Origin: Paramesorhizobium sp049065735
GTDB taxonomy: Bacteria > Pseudomonadota > Alphaproteobacteria > Rhizobiales > Rhizobiaceae
DNA length: 64,000 bases
Assembly (NCBI RefSeq): GCF_049065735.1
Contig: NZ_JBAKHD010000002.1
Coordinates: forward strand, 186,001-250,000
Direction of reading: 5' to 3'
Shown here: one piece after another, positions 12,534-19,738 of the stretch
Layout: each line of letters opens with the position of its first letter
Numbering within the stretch: the first letter of the stretch is position 1
The notes under the pieces: model-generated
Told to the model about the DNA's origin: nothing
Databases searched by the model: none
What the model saw: only the letters and a program-made list of their open reading frames with translations
Program-made: the position numbers and the translations under genes

Positions 12534-12899
12534 TCAATCCGTGAGGCCGGCAGTTTCTTCCTTGGTGAGGATGCCGGCCTCGACGCAATAGCGCACCTCG
12601 GCGTCGAGAATATCGCGCGGGCGGATATTGGCAGATACATTGCCATTCTTGTAAAGAGTGAGGTCCGCCAGGCTCTGCCTGCATCCCGCCTTCTGGATGG
12701 CCATGGCATCCTCGACAGGCGCCGTGGCAGCAGGAGCGGAGGGAGGCGTTAGGGTGGCGGGCGCGGCAGGCGCTTCATGCTCGGGCCCGTGCAGAAGCGG
12801 CCTTTCAAGCCCGGCATTGCTCGTCAGGTAATAATAGGCGAAGACGGCCGTTGCCAGCACGAGCGCTCCGAGCCAGAAAACAAGCCTGCGATCCCGCAT
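12534..12899 (-). CDS. Hypothetical membrane-anchored protein
   Basis: A 121-residue protein with one N-terminal membrane segment at about residues 5-23, a Pro/Ala-rich linker at about 38-65, and a small C-terminal domain (about 66-121) with two cysteines. The likely topology is an inner-membrane anchor with a periplasmic domain. The start at 12899 is chosen because GGGAGGA precedes it at good spacing; the upstream in-frame ATG at 12911 overlaps that ribosome site. I do not recognise the family. It is convergent with the MFS gene. Confidence 0.65.
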   Translation of the reverse strand: MRDRRLVFWLGALVLATAVFAYYYLTSNAGLERPLLHGPEHEAPAAPATLTPPSAPAATAPVEDAMAIQKAGCRQSLADLTLYKNGNVSANIRPRDILDAEVRYCVEAGILTKEETAGLTD

Positions 12900-12989
12900 A
12901 TATCCTCCCATACTTCTCGCGCGCGATGATGATTTTTATATAAGCCCTTTCCCCCTATAGCAGCGTTCAAGAAAAAGAGAGTGACAAAA

Positions 12990-13024
12990 ATCAAAATAAA
13001 AAAGGCCGGGGCAAGCCCGACCTT
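12990..13024 (-). terminator. Strong intrinsic terminator (minus strand)
   Basis: On the minus strand AAGGTCGGG-CTTGC-CCCGGCCTT forms a 9-bp stem with one G-U pair, followed directly by TTTTTTATTTTG. No protein gene ends close to it; the nearest upstream minus-strand gene stops 145 bases away. It therefore probably ends a short RNA (see the ncRNA entry). Confidence 0.75.
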
Positions 13025-13084
13025 CTTCACTCATCTCAACGCCAGTGCCAGTACATCCGTGGTCAAAAGCGGAGACGAAACTGT
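12993..13084 (-). ncRNA. Candidate small RNA with its own promoter and terminator
   Basis: A predicted transcript of about 92 nt lies between a good minus-strand promoter (TTGTAA, 17-base spacer, TATATA; 13119 to 13091) and a strong T-tailed terminator. No conserved protein reading frame fits. The only internal ORF is a six-codon frame (13036-13056) encoding M-Y-W-H-W-R, strikingly aromatic but with no clear ribosome site. This layout is what trans-acting rhizobial sRNAs look like; I cannot assign it to a named family. The transcription start is inferred from the -10 position. Confidence 0.45.
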
Positions 13085-13090
13085 TAACCT

Positions 13091-13119
13091 TATATAGGCC
13101 TGCCGAGACCCAATTACAA
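13091..13119 (-). promoter_or_regulatory. Predicted sigma-70 promoter of the candidate sRNA
   Basis: On the minus strand TTGTAA (13119-13114) and TATATA (13096-13091) are separated by exactly 17 bases, close to consensus for an alphaproteobacterial housekeeping promoter. Start is expected near 13084. Confidence 0.45.
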
Positions 13120-13168
13120 CCGATGGCGTTGCTTTATGCCTCATTTCATCCGCTTGATCCTATCGAGA

Positions 13169-13354
13169 TCACGCGGCGGCCCTATTCTCCGAATAATCCA
13201 GCACATCGCCAAGGCATTGCTGGAACAGATCGAGATCCACCGGCCCTATCCGGCTCAGGTAAATATCGATCTCATCAGGACCCAGACCGCGATTGAGCAG
13301 TTCTGAAATCGCCTCAAGCAGTATGGCCCTCTGATCGAACCTATATCGTAGCAT
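13169..13354 (-). CDS. Small conserved-looking hypothetical protein (61 aa)
   Basis: A 61-residue acidic, probably cytosolic helical protein without signal or membrane segments (contains RAILLEAISELLNRGL and DEIDIYLSRIGPVDLDLF). The amphipathic composition and leucine content look like a real small protein rather than a shadow. The ribosome site (CTGGGGGCAGAG) is only fair. A perfect CtrA-type box lies 58 bases upstream of the start. I do not recognise the family. Its 3' side leads into the candidate sRNA region. Confidence 0.5.
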   Translation of the reverse strand: MLRYRFDQRAILLEAISELLNRGLGPDEIDIYLSRIGPVDLDLFQQCLGDVLDYSENRAAA

Positions 13355-13411
13355 AGCTCTGCCCCCAGAAGCCCAACCGCAACCGATAGAATGGATGATG
13401 CATGGACATAG

Positions 13412-13426
13412 TTAACGAAAAGTTAA
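13412..13426. promoter_or_regulatory. Perfect CtrA-type box TTAA-N7-TTAA
   Basis: TTAA at 13412-13415 and TTAA at 13423-13426 are separated by 7 bases, the full CtrA consensus, and are also arranged as GTTAAC repeats. It lies between the tRNA gene and the divergently read 61-residue protein gene, in promoter position for the latter. Confidence 0.5.
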
Positions 13427-13491
13427 CGGGACGCCAGCGGATTCGAAAATAATAAAATTTTCGGAAAATGATTCACAGGAGGGTATGGATT

Positions 13492-13567
13492 TGGTGGAGC
13501 CAAGCGGGATCGAACCGCTGACCTCCTGCATGCCATGCAGGCGCTCTCCCAGCTGAGCTATGGCCCC
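13492..13567 (-). tRNA. tRNA-Ala (anticodon GGC)
   Basis: The minus strand folds into a standard 76-nt cloverleaf. The acceptor is GGGGCCA paired with TGGCTCC (one G-T pair), then A and an encoded CCA. The D arm is GCTC...GAGC. The anticodon stem is CCTGC/GCAGG with loop ATGGCAT, anticodon GGC, and the T arm is intact with GGTTCGATCC. It reads GCC alanine codons, the most frequent type in this GC-rich genome. Confidence 0.97.
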
Positions 13568-13746
13568 ATTTCCCTTCGCTGCACTAGATGTCCCCAAGGC
13601 CTGGAAACGCCTCGGGATCGTGCTCTACCCGGTGGTTCCGGGCGGGATCGTCAGATGCATCGCCCTGACGAGGCGGCTTATTAAAGGGCGCCGCGGCGAA
13701 GATCAAGAGCTAAATCGCATCTCTTTTAGCCAGATACGATTTATTT

Positions 13747-13776
13747 TCGTGAGGCACGAAAATTCGCGCCTCACGA
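13747..13776. repeat. Inverted repeat TCGTGAGGC / GCCTCACGA
   Basis: Perfect 9-bp arms with a 12-base loop in the gap between the tRNA and the TIGR02300 gene. No T-run follows on either strand, so it is not a standard terminator. The function is unknown. Confidence 0.5.
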
Positions 13777-13802
13777 GATCGAGGAGCAGGCCCGCAAATT
13801 AC

Positions 13803-13846
13803 GCAAGTCCTGACGGAAAACCGCTTCGCACTTTTCCTGGACTTGC
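13803..13846. repeat. Rhizobial-type intergenic palindrome (nested arms)
   Basis: GCAAGTCC (13803-13810) pairs with GGACTTGC (13839-13846). Inside it GGAAAA (13815-13820) pairs with TTTTCC (13832-13837) around CCGCTTCGCAC. I recall this kind of palindrome, with a GGAAAAGTGCGAAGCGG core, as being abundant between genes in Rhizobiales. It abuts the stop codon of the following minus-strand gene. Confidence 0.7.
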
Positions 13847-14236
13847 TTAGTGCTCCTCGTCGTCCGAGCCGACGCCGCCGCCCAGAATGCCGGAGACGTC
13901 GTCGTCATCCTCGTCTTCCTCTTCCTCGAGGAAGGGATCGTCGTCGCCATCGTCGATATCGACCTCGTCATCGCCGAGATCCGGCAGGTCGTCGGCGCCC
14001 TTGGCCTCGTCGTCGGCTTCCTCGAGCGAGACGAAGTCGGGCTTCTCCAGAACGGTATCGACCTCTTCCTCCTCCGTCTCCTCTTCGGCGACACGGGATT
14101 CCAAGGTCGCTTCGAAATAGGAGCGCGGGTAGGACAGGCCCGTATAGGGCGAGACGATCGGATCGCGGTTCAGATCGTAGAATTTGCGGCCCGTTTCAGG
14201 GCAGATGCGTTTTGTGCCAAGTTCGGGTTTTGCCAC
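13847..14236 (-). CDS. TIGR02300 family protein (FYDLN acid-domain protein)
   Basis: A 129-residue alphaproteobacterial protein of unknown function. The N-terminal 40 residues hold the family signature: LGTKRICPETGRKFYDLN followed by DPIVSPYTG. The remainder is an extremely acidic Asp/Glu tail with several runs, ending DDEEH. The two-part build and length match the family exactly. It is likely a soluble cytosolic protein. It is transcribed divergently from aroA, and its stop codon abuts an intergenic palindrome. Confidence 0.92.
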   Translation of the reverse strand: MAKPELGTKRICPETGRKFYDLNRDPIVSPYTGLSYPRSYFEATLESRVAEEETEEEEVDTVLEKPDFVSLEEADDEAKGADDLPDLGDDEVDIDDGDDDPFLEEEEDEDDDDVSGILGGGVGSDDEEH

Positions 14237-14466
14237 GGGGAGCCTCGCTGCTGACTGGCTAGCACATCCTGCCCATCACCCACGGCTGAACGGGATATGC
14301 TTTTTTCGGTATTTTCGGTGCATAAGCGCAATTTGCCGCCTTTGTCAAAGCTTATGGCTCTCGGATGCTTATATTGCCGGATGACCCGGCGGCAAGGCTA
14401 TGCTAGGGAACGCCCGCTTTCTTTTAATTCAGGGGCGGCGCTGCCCGCCCGAACGCGGCGATAGAC

Positions 14467-15804
14467 ATGTCCCATACCGCTTCTTTGAAACCCGCAACCG
14501 CCCACCGCTCGCGCGATCTCAAGGGCGACATCCGTATTCCCGGCGACAAATCGATCTCGCACCGCTCCTTCATGTTCGGCGGCCTCGCCTCGGGCGAGAC
14601 CCGCATCACCGGGCTGCTCGAAGGCGAGGACGTCATCAATACCGGCCGCGCCATGCAGGCCATGGGCGCGAATATCCGCAAGGAAGGCGCGACCTGGATT
14701 ATCCAGGGCACCGGCAATGGCTGCCTGCTGGAGCCGGAAGCGCCGCTCGATTTCGGCAATGCCGGGACCGGCGCGCGCCTCACCATGGGTCTGGTGGGCA
14801 CCTATGACATGAAGACGACCTTCATCGGCGACGCCTCGCTCTCCAAGCGCCCGATGGGCCGCGTCCTCGATCCCCTGCGGCTAATGGGCGTACAGGTGGA
14901 AGCGGCCGCGGGCGACCGCCTGCCGCTGACGCTGCGCGGGCCGAAGACCGCCGCGCCGATCAGCTACCGCGTGCCGATGGCCTCGGCGCAGGTGAAATCC
15001 GCGGTGCTTCTCGCCGGCCTCAACACGCCGGGCGTAACCACCGTCATCGAGCCGATCATGACGCGCGACCACACGGAAAAGATGCTGCAGGGCTTCGGCG
15101 CGGACCTGACTGTCGAGACCGACCGGGAGGGCGTGCGCCACATCCGTATTGTCGGGCAGGGCCAGCTCAAGGGCCAGACCATCGACGTGCCGGGTGACCC
15201 TTCCTCCACCGCCTTCCCGCTGGTGGCGGCGCTGATCGTGCCGGAGTCCGACGTGACGATCCGCAACGTGCTGATGAACCCGACCCGCACCGGACTGATC
15301 CTGACGCTGCAGGAAATGGGCGCCGACATTGAGATTCTCAATGCCCAGCTTGCCGGGGGCGAGGATGTCGCCGATCTCCGCGTGCGCGCTTCGGAGCTCA
15401 AGGGCGTTACCGTGCCGCCCGAGCGCGCGCCGTCGATGATCGACGAATATCCGGTGCTCGCCATCGCCGCCGCCTTCGCGGAAGGCGAGACTGTCATGGA
15501 CGGACTCGAGGAACTGCGCGTCAAGGAATCCGACCGTCTTTCAGCGGTCGCCGCGGGTCTCAAGGCCAATGGCGTCGATTGCACGGAAGGCGAGGCATCG
15601 CTCACCGTGCGTGGGCTTCCCGGCGGCAAGGGCCTCGGCGGCGGAACGGTCACGACCCATCTCGACCACCGTATCGCCATGAGCTTCCTCGTTATGGGGC
15701 TGGCAGCAGAAAAGCCCGTCACGGTCGACGATTCGGCCATCATCGCCACGAGCTTTCCAGAGTTCATGGATCTGATGACGGGGCTAGGGGCGAAAATCGA
15801 TTGA
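14467..15804 (+). CDS. aroA: 3-phosphoshikimate 1-carboxyvinyltransferase (EPSP synthase, class II)
   Basis: Catalyses EPSP formation from shikimate-3-phosphate and PEP in aromatic amino acid synthesis. The 445-residue protein aligns by eye without gaps to the CP4-type class II enzyme over its N-terminal half: PGDKSISHR at 25-33, RPMGRVLDPL, STAFPLVAAL, and SMIDEYPVLA with the catalytic aspartate. The position equivalent to CP4 Ala100 is Gly100 here (FGNAGTGAR). aroA-cmk-rpsA is a widespread gene order, but here a RhuM gene separates aroA from cmk. The ATG at 14467 gives the family N-terminus MSHTAS. Confidence 0.97.
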   Translation: MSHTASLKPATAHRSRDLKGDIRIPGDKSISHRSFMFGGLASGETRITGLLEGEDVINTGRAMQAMGANIRKEGATWIIQGTGNGCLLEPEAPLDFGNAGTGARLTMGLVGTYDMKTTFIGDASLSKRPMGRVLDPLRLMGVQVEAAAGDRLPLTLRGPKTAAPISYRVPMASAQVKSAVLLAGLNTPGVTTVIEPIMTRDHTEKMLQGFGADLTVETDREGVRHIRIVGQGQLKGQTIDVPGDPSSTAFPLVAALIVPESDVTIRNVLMNPTRTGLILTLQEMGADIEILNAQLAGGEDVADLRVRASELKGVTVPPERAPSMIDEYPVLAIAAAFAEGETVMDGLEELRVKESDRLSAVAAGLKANGVDCTEGEASLTVRGLPGGKGLGGGTVTTHLDHRIAMSFLVMGLAAEKPVTVDDSAIIATSFPEFMDLMTGLGAKID

Positions 15805-15838
15805 GAGGGCGTGAATAACAAGCCTATCGCTCCGAATA

Positions 15839-15868
15839 TTGTTGCCTGCCGCGCAATGTTGCTATTAT
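15839..15868 (+). promoter_or_regulatory. Predicted promoter of the RhuM-family gene
   Basis: TTGTTG (15839-15844) and TATTAT (15863-15868) are 18 bases apart, 28 bases before the start codon. A strong GGAGGGGG ribosome site at 15880-15887 follows. This suggests the RhuM gene carries its own promoter. Confidence 0.4.
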
Positions 15869-15895
15869 GTTCTCCCTATGGAGGGGGATTGAAAC

Positions 15896-16927
15896 ATGAG
15901 CGACAATGATAACGGCCCAGTACATCTCGTCGAAGACTCAGAGACCGGAGACCGGTTTCTGGTCTATGGCACAGATAGGGGTTTACGCCTCGATATCCGC
16001 TATGAAGGCGAAACCCTTTGGATGACGCAGGCGCAGATTGCACAGTTGTTCGGGAAGGATGTATCAACCATATCCCGTCATATCGCAAACGTGCTCGAAG
16101 AAGGGGAATTGGACGAATCGAGTTCTTTGCAAAAAATGCAAACAACTACCGGCAGACCGGCTGTATCCTACAATTTGGATATGGTGATCTCGGTCGGCTA
16201 TCGCGTCTCGTCCGCGCAAGCCACCCTGTTCAGGCGTTGGGCGACCAGCATTCTGGTGCAGTTTGCGAAAAAGGGTTTCGTTGTCGATGCCCCCCGCCTC
16301 AAGCAGCCCGAAGCCCGCGACCGGGTTGCGGAACTTCGCGAAATCATTCGCGATATCAGGTCGGACGAGGCGAATGTCTATCGCGAACTGCGCCGAATCT
16401 GCGCGATGTGCCAGGATTATGACGGCACGACCGAAGCGGCGCGCGAATTCTATCAGCGCATGCAGGCGAAACTGGTCTATGCGGTAACTTCGCACACGCC
16501 TGCGGAGATCATCGCGAACCGCGCCGATCACACGGCTCCCAATATGGGCCTGGCGAGCTGGCCGGGCGACAATATCCGCAAGGCCGATGTGGCCGTTTCA
16601 AAGAACTATCTTGCCGAAGCCGAGGTGAAGGAGCTGAACCGGCTCACCACCATCCTCCTTGATATATTCGAGGATCAGCTCGATATCGGACGGCTTGTCG
16701 TCATGCAGGACGCGCAGGAACTGCTGGACAAGCAATTGGCAAGCCTGGGGCGCAGCGTCCTGAAGGCAGGCGGATCGATAAAAACCGTCGCAGCCAAGCA
16801 GTTCGCGAAAAACGAATACGAAAAATTCGATCAAGCCCGAAAGCTGGAGCGACAGAAACAGGCGGATGAGGCGATTGCCGCCTTGACGAAGCAGGCAAAA
16901 CAGCTACCCAAGACACCCAAACGCTGA
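15896..16927 (+). CDS. rhuM: RhuM-family protein (virulence_RhuM)
   Basis: A 343-residue protein of the RhuM family, first named from a Salmonella pathogenicity island. Its members are scattered in accessory DNA, and the biochemical role is unresolved. An N-terminal helix-turn-helix-like segment (MTQAQIAQLFGKDVSTISRHI, residues 43-63) is followed by the core YNLDMVISVGYRVSSAQATLFRRWAT, then a helical C-terminal part ending in a Lys/Gln-rich tail. This order is characteristic, and the protein is probably a cytosolic DNA-binding protein. It has its own promoter and a strong ribosome site, and lies between aroA and cmk, which are neighbours in relatives. It looks like a single-gene accessory insertion. 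No integrase or flanking repeats are visible. Confidence 0.88.
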   Translation: MSDNDNGPVHLVEDSETGDRFLVYGTDRGLRLDIRYEGETLWMTQAQIAQLFGKDVSTISRHIANVLEEGELDESSSLQKMQTTTGRPAVSYNLDMVISVGYRVSSAQATLFRRWATSILVQFAKKGFVVDAPRLKQPEARDRVAELREIIRDIRSDEANVYRELRRICAMCQDYDGTTEAAREFYQRMQAKLVYAVTSHTPAEIIANRADHTAPNMGLASWPGDNIRKADVAVSKNYLAEAEVKELNRLTTILLDIFEDQLDIGRLVVMQDAQELLDKQLASLGRSVLKAGGSIKTVAAKQFAKNEYEKFDQARKLERQKQADEAIAALTKQAKQLPKTPKR

Positions 16928-16954
16928 ACCATCAAGCCAGATCGCGCGGTTATC

Positions 16955-17602
16955 ATGTCCACATCCTTCATCATCGCCATCGACGGCCCCGCAGGCGCGG
17001 GCAAGGGCACGCTCGCGCGGCGGCTTGCCGATCATTACCGGCTCAACCTGCTCGACACGGGCCTCACCTACCGCGCCGTCGCCCACGCGATGCTGGAGCG
17101 AGGGCTGCCGCTCGATGACGAGGCGGACGCGGTGGAGGCGGCCTATGCGGTCGATCTCGGGAAGCTCGACCGGCAGGTGCTTTCGGCCCATGCTATCGGC
17201 GAAGCCGCCTCGCGGATCGCTGTTATCCCCGCCGTACGGCGCGCGCTTGTCGAAAAGCAGCGGGAGTTTGCGCAAACGCCGCCCGGAGCCGTGCTTGACG
17301 GGCGGGATATCGGCACGGTCGTCTGCCCCGATGCCGACATCAAGATCTATCTCACTGCCAGCGCCGAGGTGCGCGCCAAACGCCGGTTCGACGAGATCGA
17401 GGCGCGTGGCGGCGTGGCGGACCTCACCACCATCCTCGCCGAGATCAGGCAGCGCGACGCGCGCGACATGGGCCGCACCGATTCGCCCCTTAAACCCGCT
17501 GATGATGCGCACTTGCTAGATACAACCGAAATGGATATAGAAACAGCGTTTCTGGCCGCAAAACGGCTGGTTGACGGGGCATTGGCGAAACGCCAAGCCT
17601 AG
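16955..17602 (+). CDS. cmk: Cytidylate kinase
   Basis: Phosphorylates CMP and dCMP with ATP in pyrimidine salvage. The 215-residue protein opens with the P-loop IDGPAGAGKGTLARRLA, has LDTGLTYRAVA for nucleotide binding, LDGRDIGTVV, and the lid-type RR/RD residues near VRAKRRFDE and QRDARDMGR. The length is typical. No clear ribosome site precedes the ATG. It lies 28 bases after the RhuM stop, so it may be read from the RhuM or aroA promoter. rpsA follows after a structured leader. Confidence 0.96.
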   Translation: MSTSFIIAIDGPAGAGKGTLARRLADHYRLNLLDTGLTYRAVAHAMLERGLPLDDEADAVEAAYAVDLGKLDRQVLSAHAIGEAASRIAVIPAVRRALVEKQREFAQTPPGAVLDGRDIGTVVCPDADIKIYLTASAEVRAKRRFDEIEARGGVADLTTILAEIRQRDARDMGRTDSPLKPADDAHLLDTTEMDIETAFLAAKRLVDGALAKRQA

Positions 17603-17648
17603 GGCATTGGCTAAGCGCCAAGCCTGATCCATATATCGCATGACACGA

Positions 17649-17707
17649 TTGCCTGCCTCCCGGTCCACGCGCCGGACTGCCCTTGAGGGCGGACCGGATG
17701 CAGGCAA
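17649..17707 (+). promoter_or_regulatory. Structured rpsA leader (candidate cis-regulatory RNA)
   Basis: In the 168-base gap before rpsA, TTGCCTGC (17649-17656) pairs with GCAGGCAA (17700-17707) and CCGGTCC (17660-17666) with GGACCGG (17691-17697). A GCCC-TTGA-GGGC hairpin (17679-17690) sits on the inner stem. GTCC at 17663-17666 can instead pair with GGAC at 17674-17677, so two folds compete. Ribosomal protein S1 is known to autoregulate rpsA in other bacteria, so a leader switch is plausible but unproven. Confidence 0.5.
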
Positions 17708-17770
17708 AACGAAACACCAACCCGCCGGCGCCGTGTCCGAGGATGAATTCCGGGCACATCAGGAGATTAC

Positions 17771-19471
17771 ATGTCACAAGCAAACCCCACGCGGGAGGAT
17801 TTCGAAGCCCTCCTCGCCGAGTCCTTCGCCAACAATGACCTTGCCGAAGGTTATGTCGTCAAGGGCCGTATCGTCGCCATCGAAAAGGACATGGCGATCA
17901 TCGACGCCGGCCTCAAGGTCGAAGGCCGCGTGCCGCTGAAGGAATTCGGCGCCAAGGGCAAAGACGGCTCGATGAAGCCGGGCGACGAAGTCGAAGTCTA
18001 TGTCGAGCGCATCGAAAACGCGCTTGGCGAAGCGGTTCTCTCGCGCGAGAAGGCTCGCCGCGAGGAGAGCTGGGTCAAGCTGGAACAGAAGTTCAACGCC
18101 GGCGAGCGCGTCGAAGGCGTCATCTTCAACCAGGTCAAGGGCGGCTTCACGGTCGATCTCGACGGCGCTGTGGCCTTCCTGCCGCGTTCGCAGGTCGATA
18201 TCCGTCCGATCCGCGACGTCACCCCGCTGATGCATAACCCGCAGCCCTTCGAAATCCTCAAGATGGACAAGCGCCGCGGCAACATCGTCGTCTCGCGCCG
18301 CACCGTGCTCGAGGAAAGCCGTGCCGAACAGCGTTCGGAAATCGTGCAGAATCTCGAAGAGGGCCAGGTCGTGGAAGGCATGGTCAAGAACATCACCGAT
18401 TACGGTGCGTTCGTTGACCTCGGCGGCATCGATGGCCTGCTGCACGTCACCGACATGGCATGGCGCCGCGTCAACCATCCTTCCGAGATCCTGAATATCG
18501 GCCAGACGGTCAAGGTGCAGATCATCCGCATCAACCAGGAAACCCACCGCATCTCGCTCGGCATGAAGCAGCTCGAGAGCGATCCGTGGGATGGCATCGG
18601 CGCGAAATATCCGGTCGGCAAGAAGATCAACGGCACGGTCACGAACATCACCGACTACGGTGCGTTCGTGGAAATCGAGCCGGGCATCGAAGGCCTGATC
18701 CACGTCTCCGAAATGTCCTGGACGAAGAAGAACGTGCATCCGGGCAAGATCCTCTCGACCTCGCAGGAAGTCGAAGTGGTGGTGCTCGAAGTCGATCCGG
18801 TCAAGCGCCGCATTTCGCTCGGCCTCAAGCAGACCCTCGACAATCCGTGGACGACCTTCGCCCAGAAGTACCCGACGGGCACCGTCGTGGAAGGCGAAGT
18901 CAAGAACAAGACCGAGTTCGGCCTGTTCATCGGCCTCGACGGCGATGTGGACGGCATGGTCCATCTCTCCGACCTCGACTGGAACCGTCCGGGCGAGCAG
19001 GTCATCGAGGAATACGCGAAGGGCGACGTGGTCAAGGCGGTCGTTCTCGACGTGGACATCGAGAAGGAGCGTATCTCGCTCGGCATCAAGCAGCTCACCG
19101 GCGACAAGGTCGGCGAAGCCGCTGCTTCGGGCGAGTTGCGCAAGAACGCGGTCGTCACCTGTGAGGTCACCGCGATCACCGATGGCGGCATCGAGGTGCG
19201 CCTGGTCGATCACGACATCGACTCGTTCATCCGCCGCTCCGACCTGTCGCGCGACCGCGACGAGCAGCGCCCCGAGCGCTTCTCGGTCGGCCAGAAGGTC
19301 GACGCCCGCGTCATCGCCTTCGACAAGAAGACCCGCAAGCTGCAGGTCTCCATCAAGGCGCTGGAAATCGCCGAAGAGAAGGAAGCGGTTGCCCAGTACG
19401 GCTCGACCGACTCCGGCGCTTCGCTCGGTGACATCCTCGGCGCCGCGCTGAAGAAGCAGGAAAAGAACTAA
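17771..19471 (+). CDS. rpsA: 30S ribosomal protein S1
   Basis: RNA-binding ribosomal protein that recruits mRNA to the 30S subunit. The 566-residue protein contains six S1 domains in tandem. Repeated signatures such as VKNITDYGAFVDLGGIDGLLHVTDMAW and VTNITDYGAFVEIEPGIEGLIHVSEMSW are visible in domains 3 and 4. The start has a good ribosome site (AGGAG before ATTACATG). It ends at an intrinsic terminator. Together with aroA and cmk it forms a common proteobacterial cluster, interrupted here. Confidence 0.98.
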   Translation: MSQANPTREDFEALLAESFANNDLAEGYVVKGRIVAIEKDMAIIDAGLKVEGRVPLKEFGAKGKDGSMKPGDEVEVYVERIENALGEAVLSREKARREESWVKLEQKFNAGERVEGVIFNQVKGGFTVDLDGAVAFLPRSQVDIRPIRDVTPLMHNPQPFEILKMDKRRGNIVVSRRTVLEESRAEQRSEIVQNLEEGQVVEGMVKNITDYGAFVDLGGIDGLLHVTDMAWRRVNHPSEILNIGQTVKVQIIRINQETHRISLGMKQLESDPWDGIGAKYPVGKKINGTVTNITDYGAFVEIEPGIEGLIHVSEMSWTKKNVHPGKILSTSQEVEVVVLEVDPVKRRISLGLKQTLDNPWTTFAQKYPTGTVVEGEVKNKTEFGLFIGLDGDVDGMVHLSDLDWNRPGEQVIEEYAKGDVVKAVVLDVDIEKERISLGIKQLTGDKVGEAAASGELRKNAVVTCEVTAITDGGIEVRLVDHDIDSFIRRSDLSRDRDEQRPERFSVGQKVDARVIAFDKKTRKLQVSIKALEIAEEKEAVAQYGSTDSGASLGDILGAALKKQEKN

Positions 19472-19498
19472 GTCGTTCTTTTGAACGCTCGAAAAACG

Positions 19499-19535
19499 AA
19501 ACCCGCCGGTCAAGTGCCGGCGGGTTTTCTTTTGA
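19499..19535 (+). terminator. Intrinsic terminator after rpsA
   Basis: AACCCGCCGG and CCGGCGGGTT form a 10-bp stem with a short loop, followed by TTCTTTTG, 28 bases after the rpsA stop. Confidence 0.9.
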
Positions 19536-19557
19536 TGTTTTGTAACAGGAATCAGAG

Positions 19558-19728
19558 CCAAGCGCCCTCGTGGTTCGATGCTCGTTTCGCTGCGCTACAC
19601 TCGCACCTCACCATGAGGGTTACTGCAAGCACCGCGCCTCGCTACCCTCACCCTGAAGGCGCCGACGCCCCTTTACCCTCATGGTGAGGCGCGACCGAAG
19701 GGAGCCTCGAACCACGAGGGTAAAGGGG
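19558..19728. repeat. Long palindromic dispersed repeat, copy 1
   Basis: CCCTCGTGGTTCGA at 19565-19578 is matched by its exact reverse complement at 19707-19720. Inner arms CCTCACCATGAGGG (about 19606-19619) and CCCTCATGGTGAGG (about 19677-19690) extend the palindrome around a loop of about 57 bases. A shorter relative lies at 38224-38327 with the same CCAAGCGCCCTCGTGG opening. It fills most of the 267-base gap after rpsA. Confidence 0.8.
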
Positions 19729-19738
19729 ATGATTGCAT

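Noticed and set aside
13747..13776. Hairpin as a terminator for tRNA-Ala or the TIGR02300 gene
   Set aside because: No T-run follows on either strand, and it lies upstream rather than downstream of the tRNA gene.
17774..19561. A 595-codon frame opposite rpsA
   Set aside because: Reverse-strand shadow that runs through the rpsA terminator; no domain recognised.
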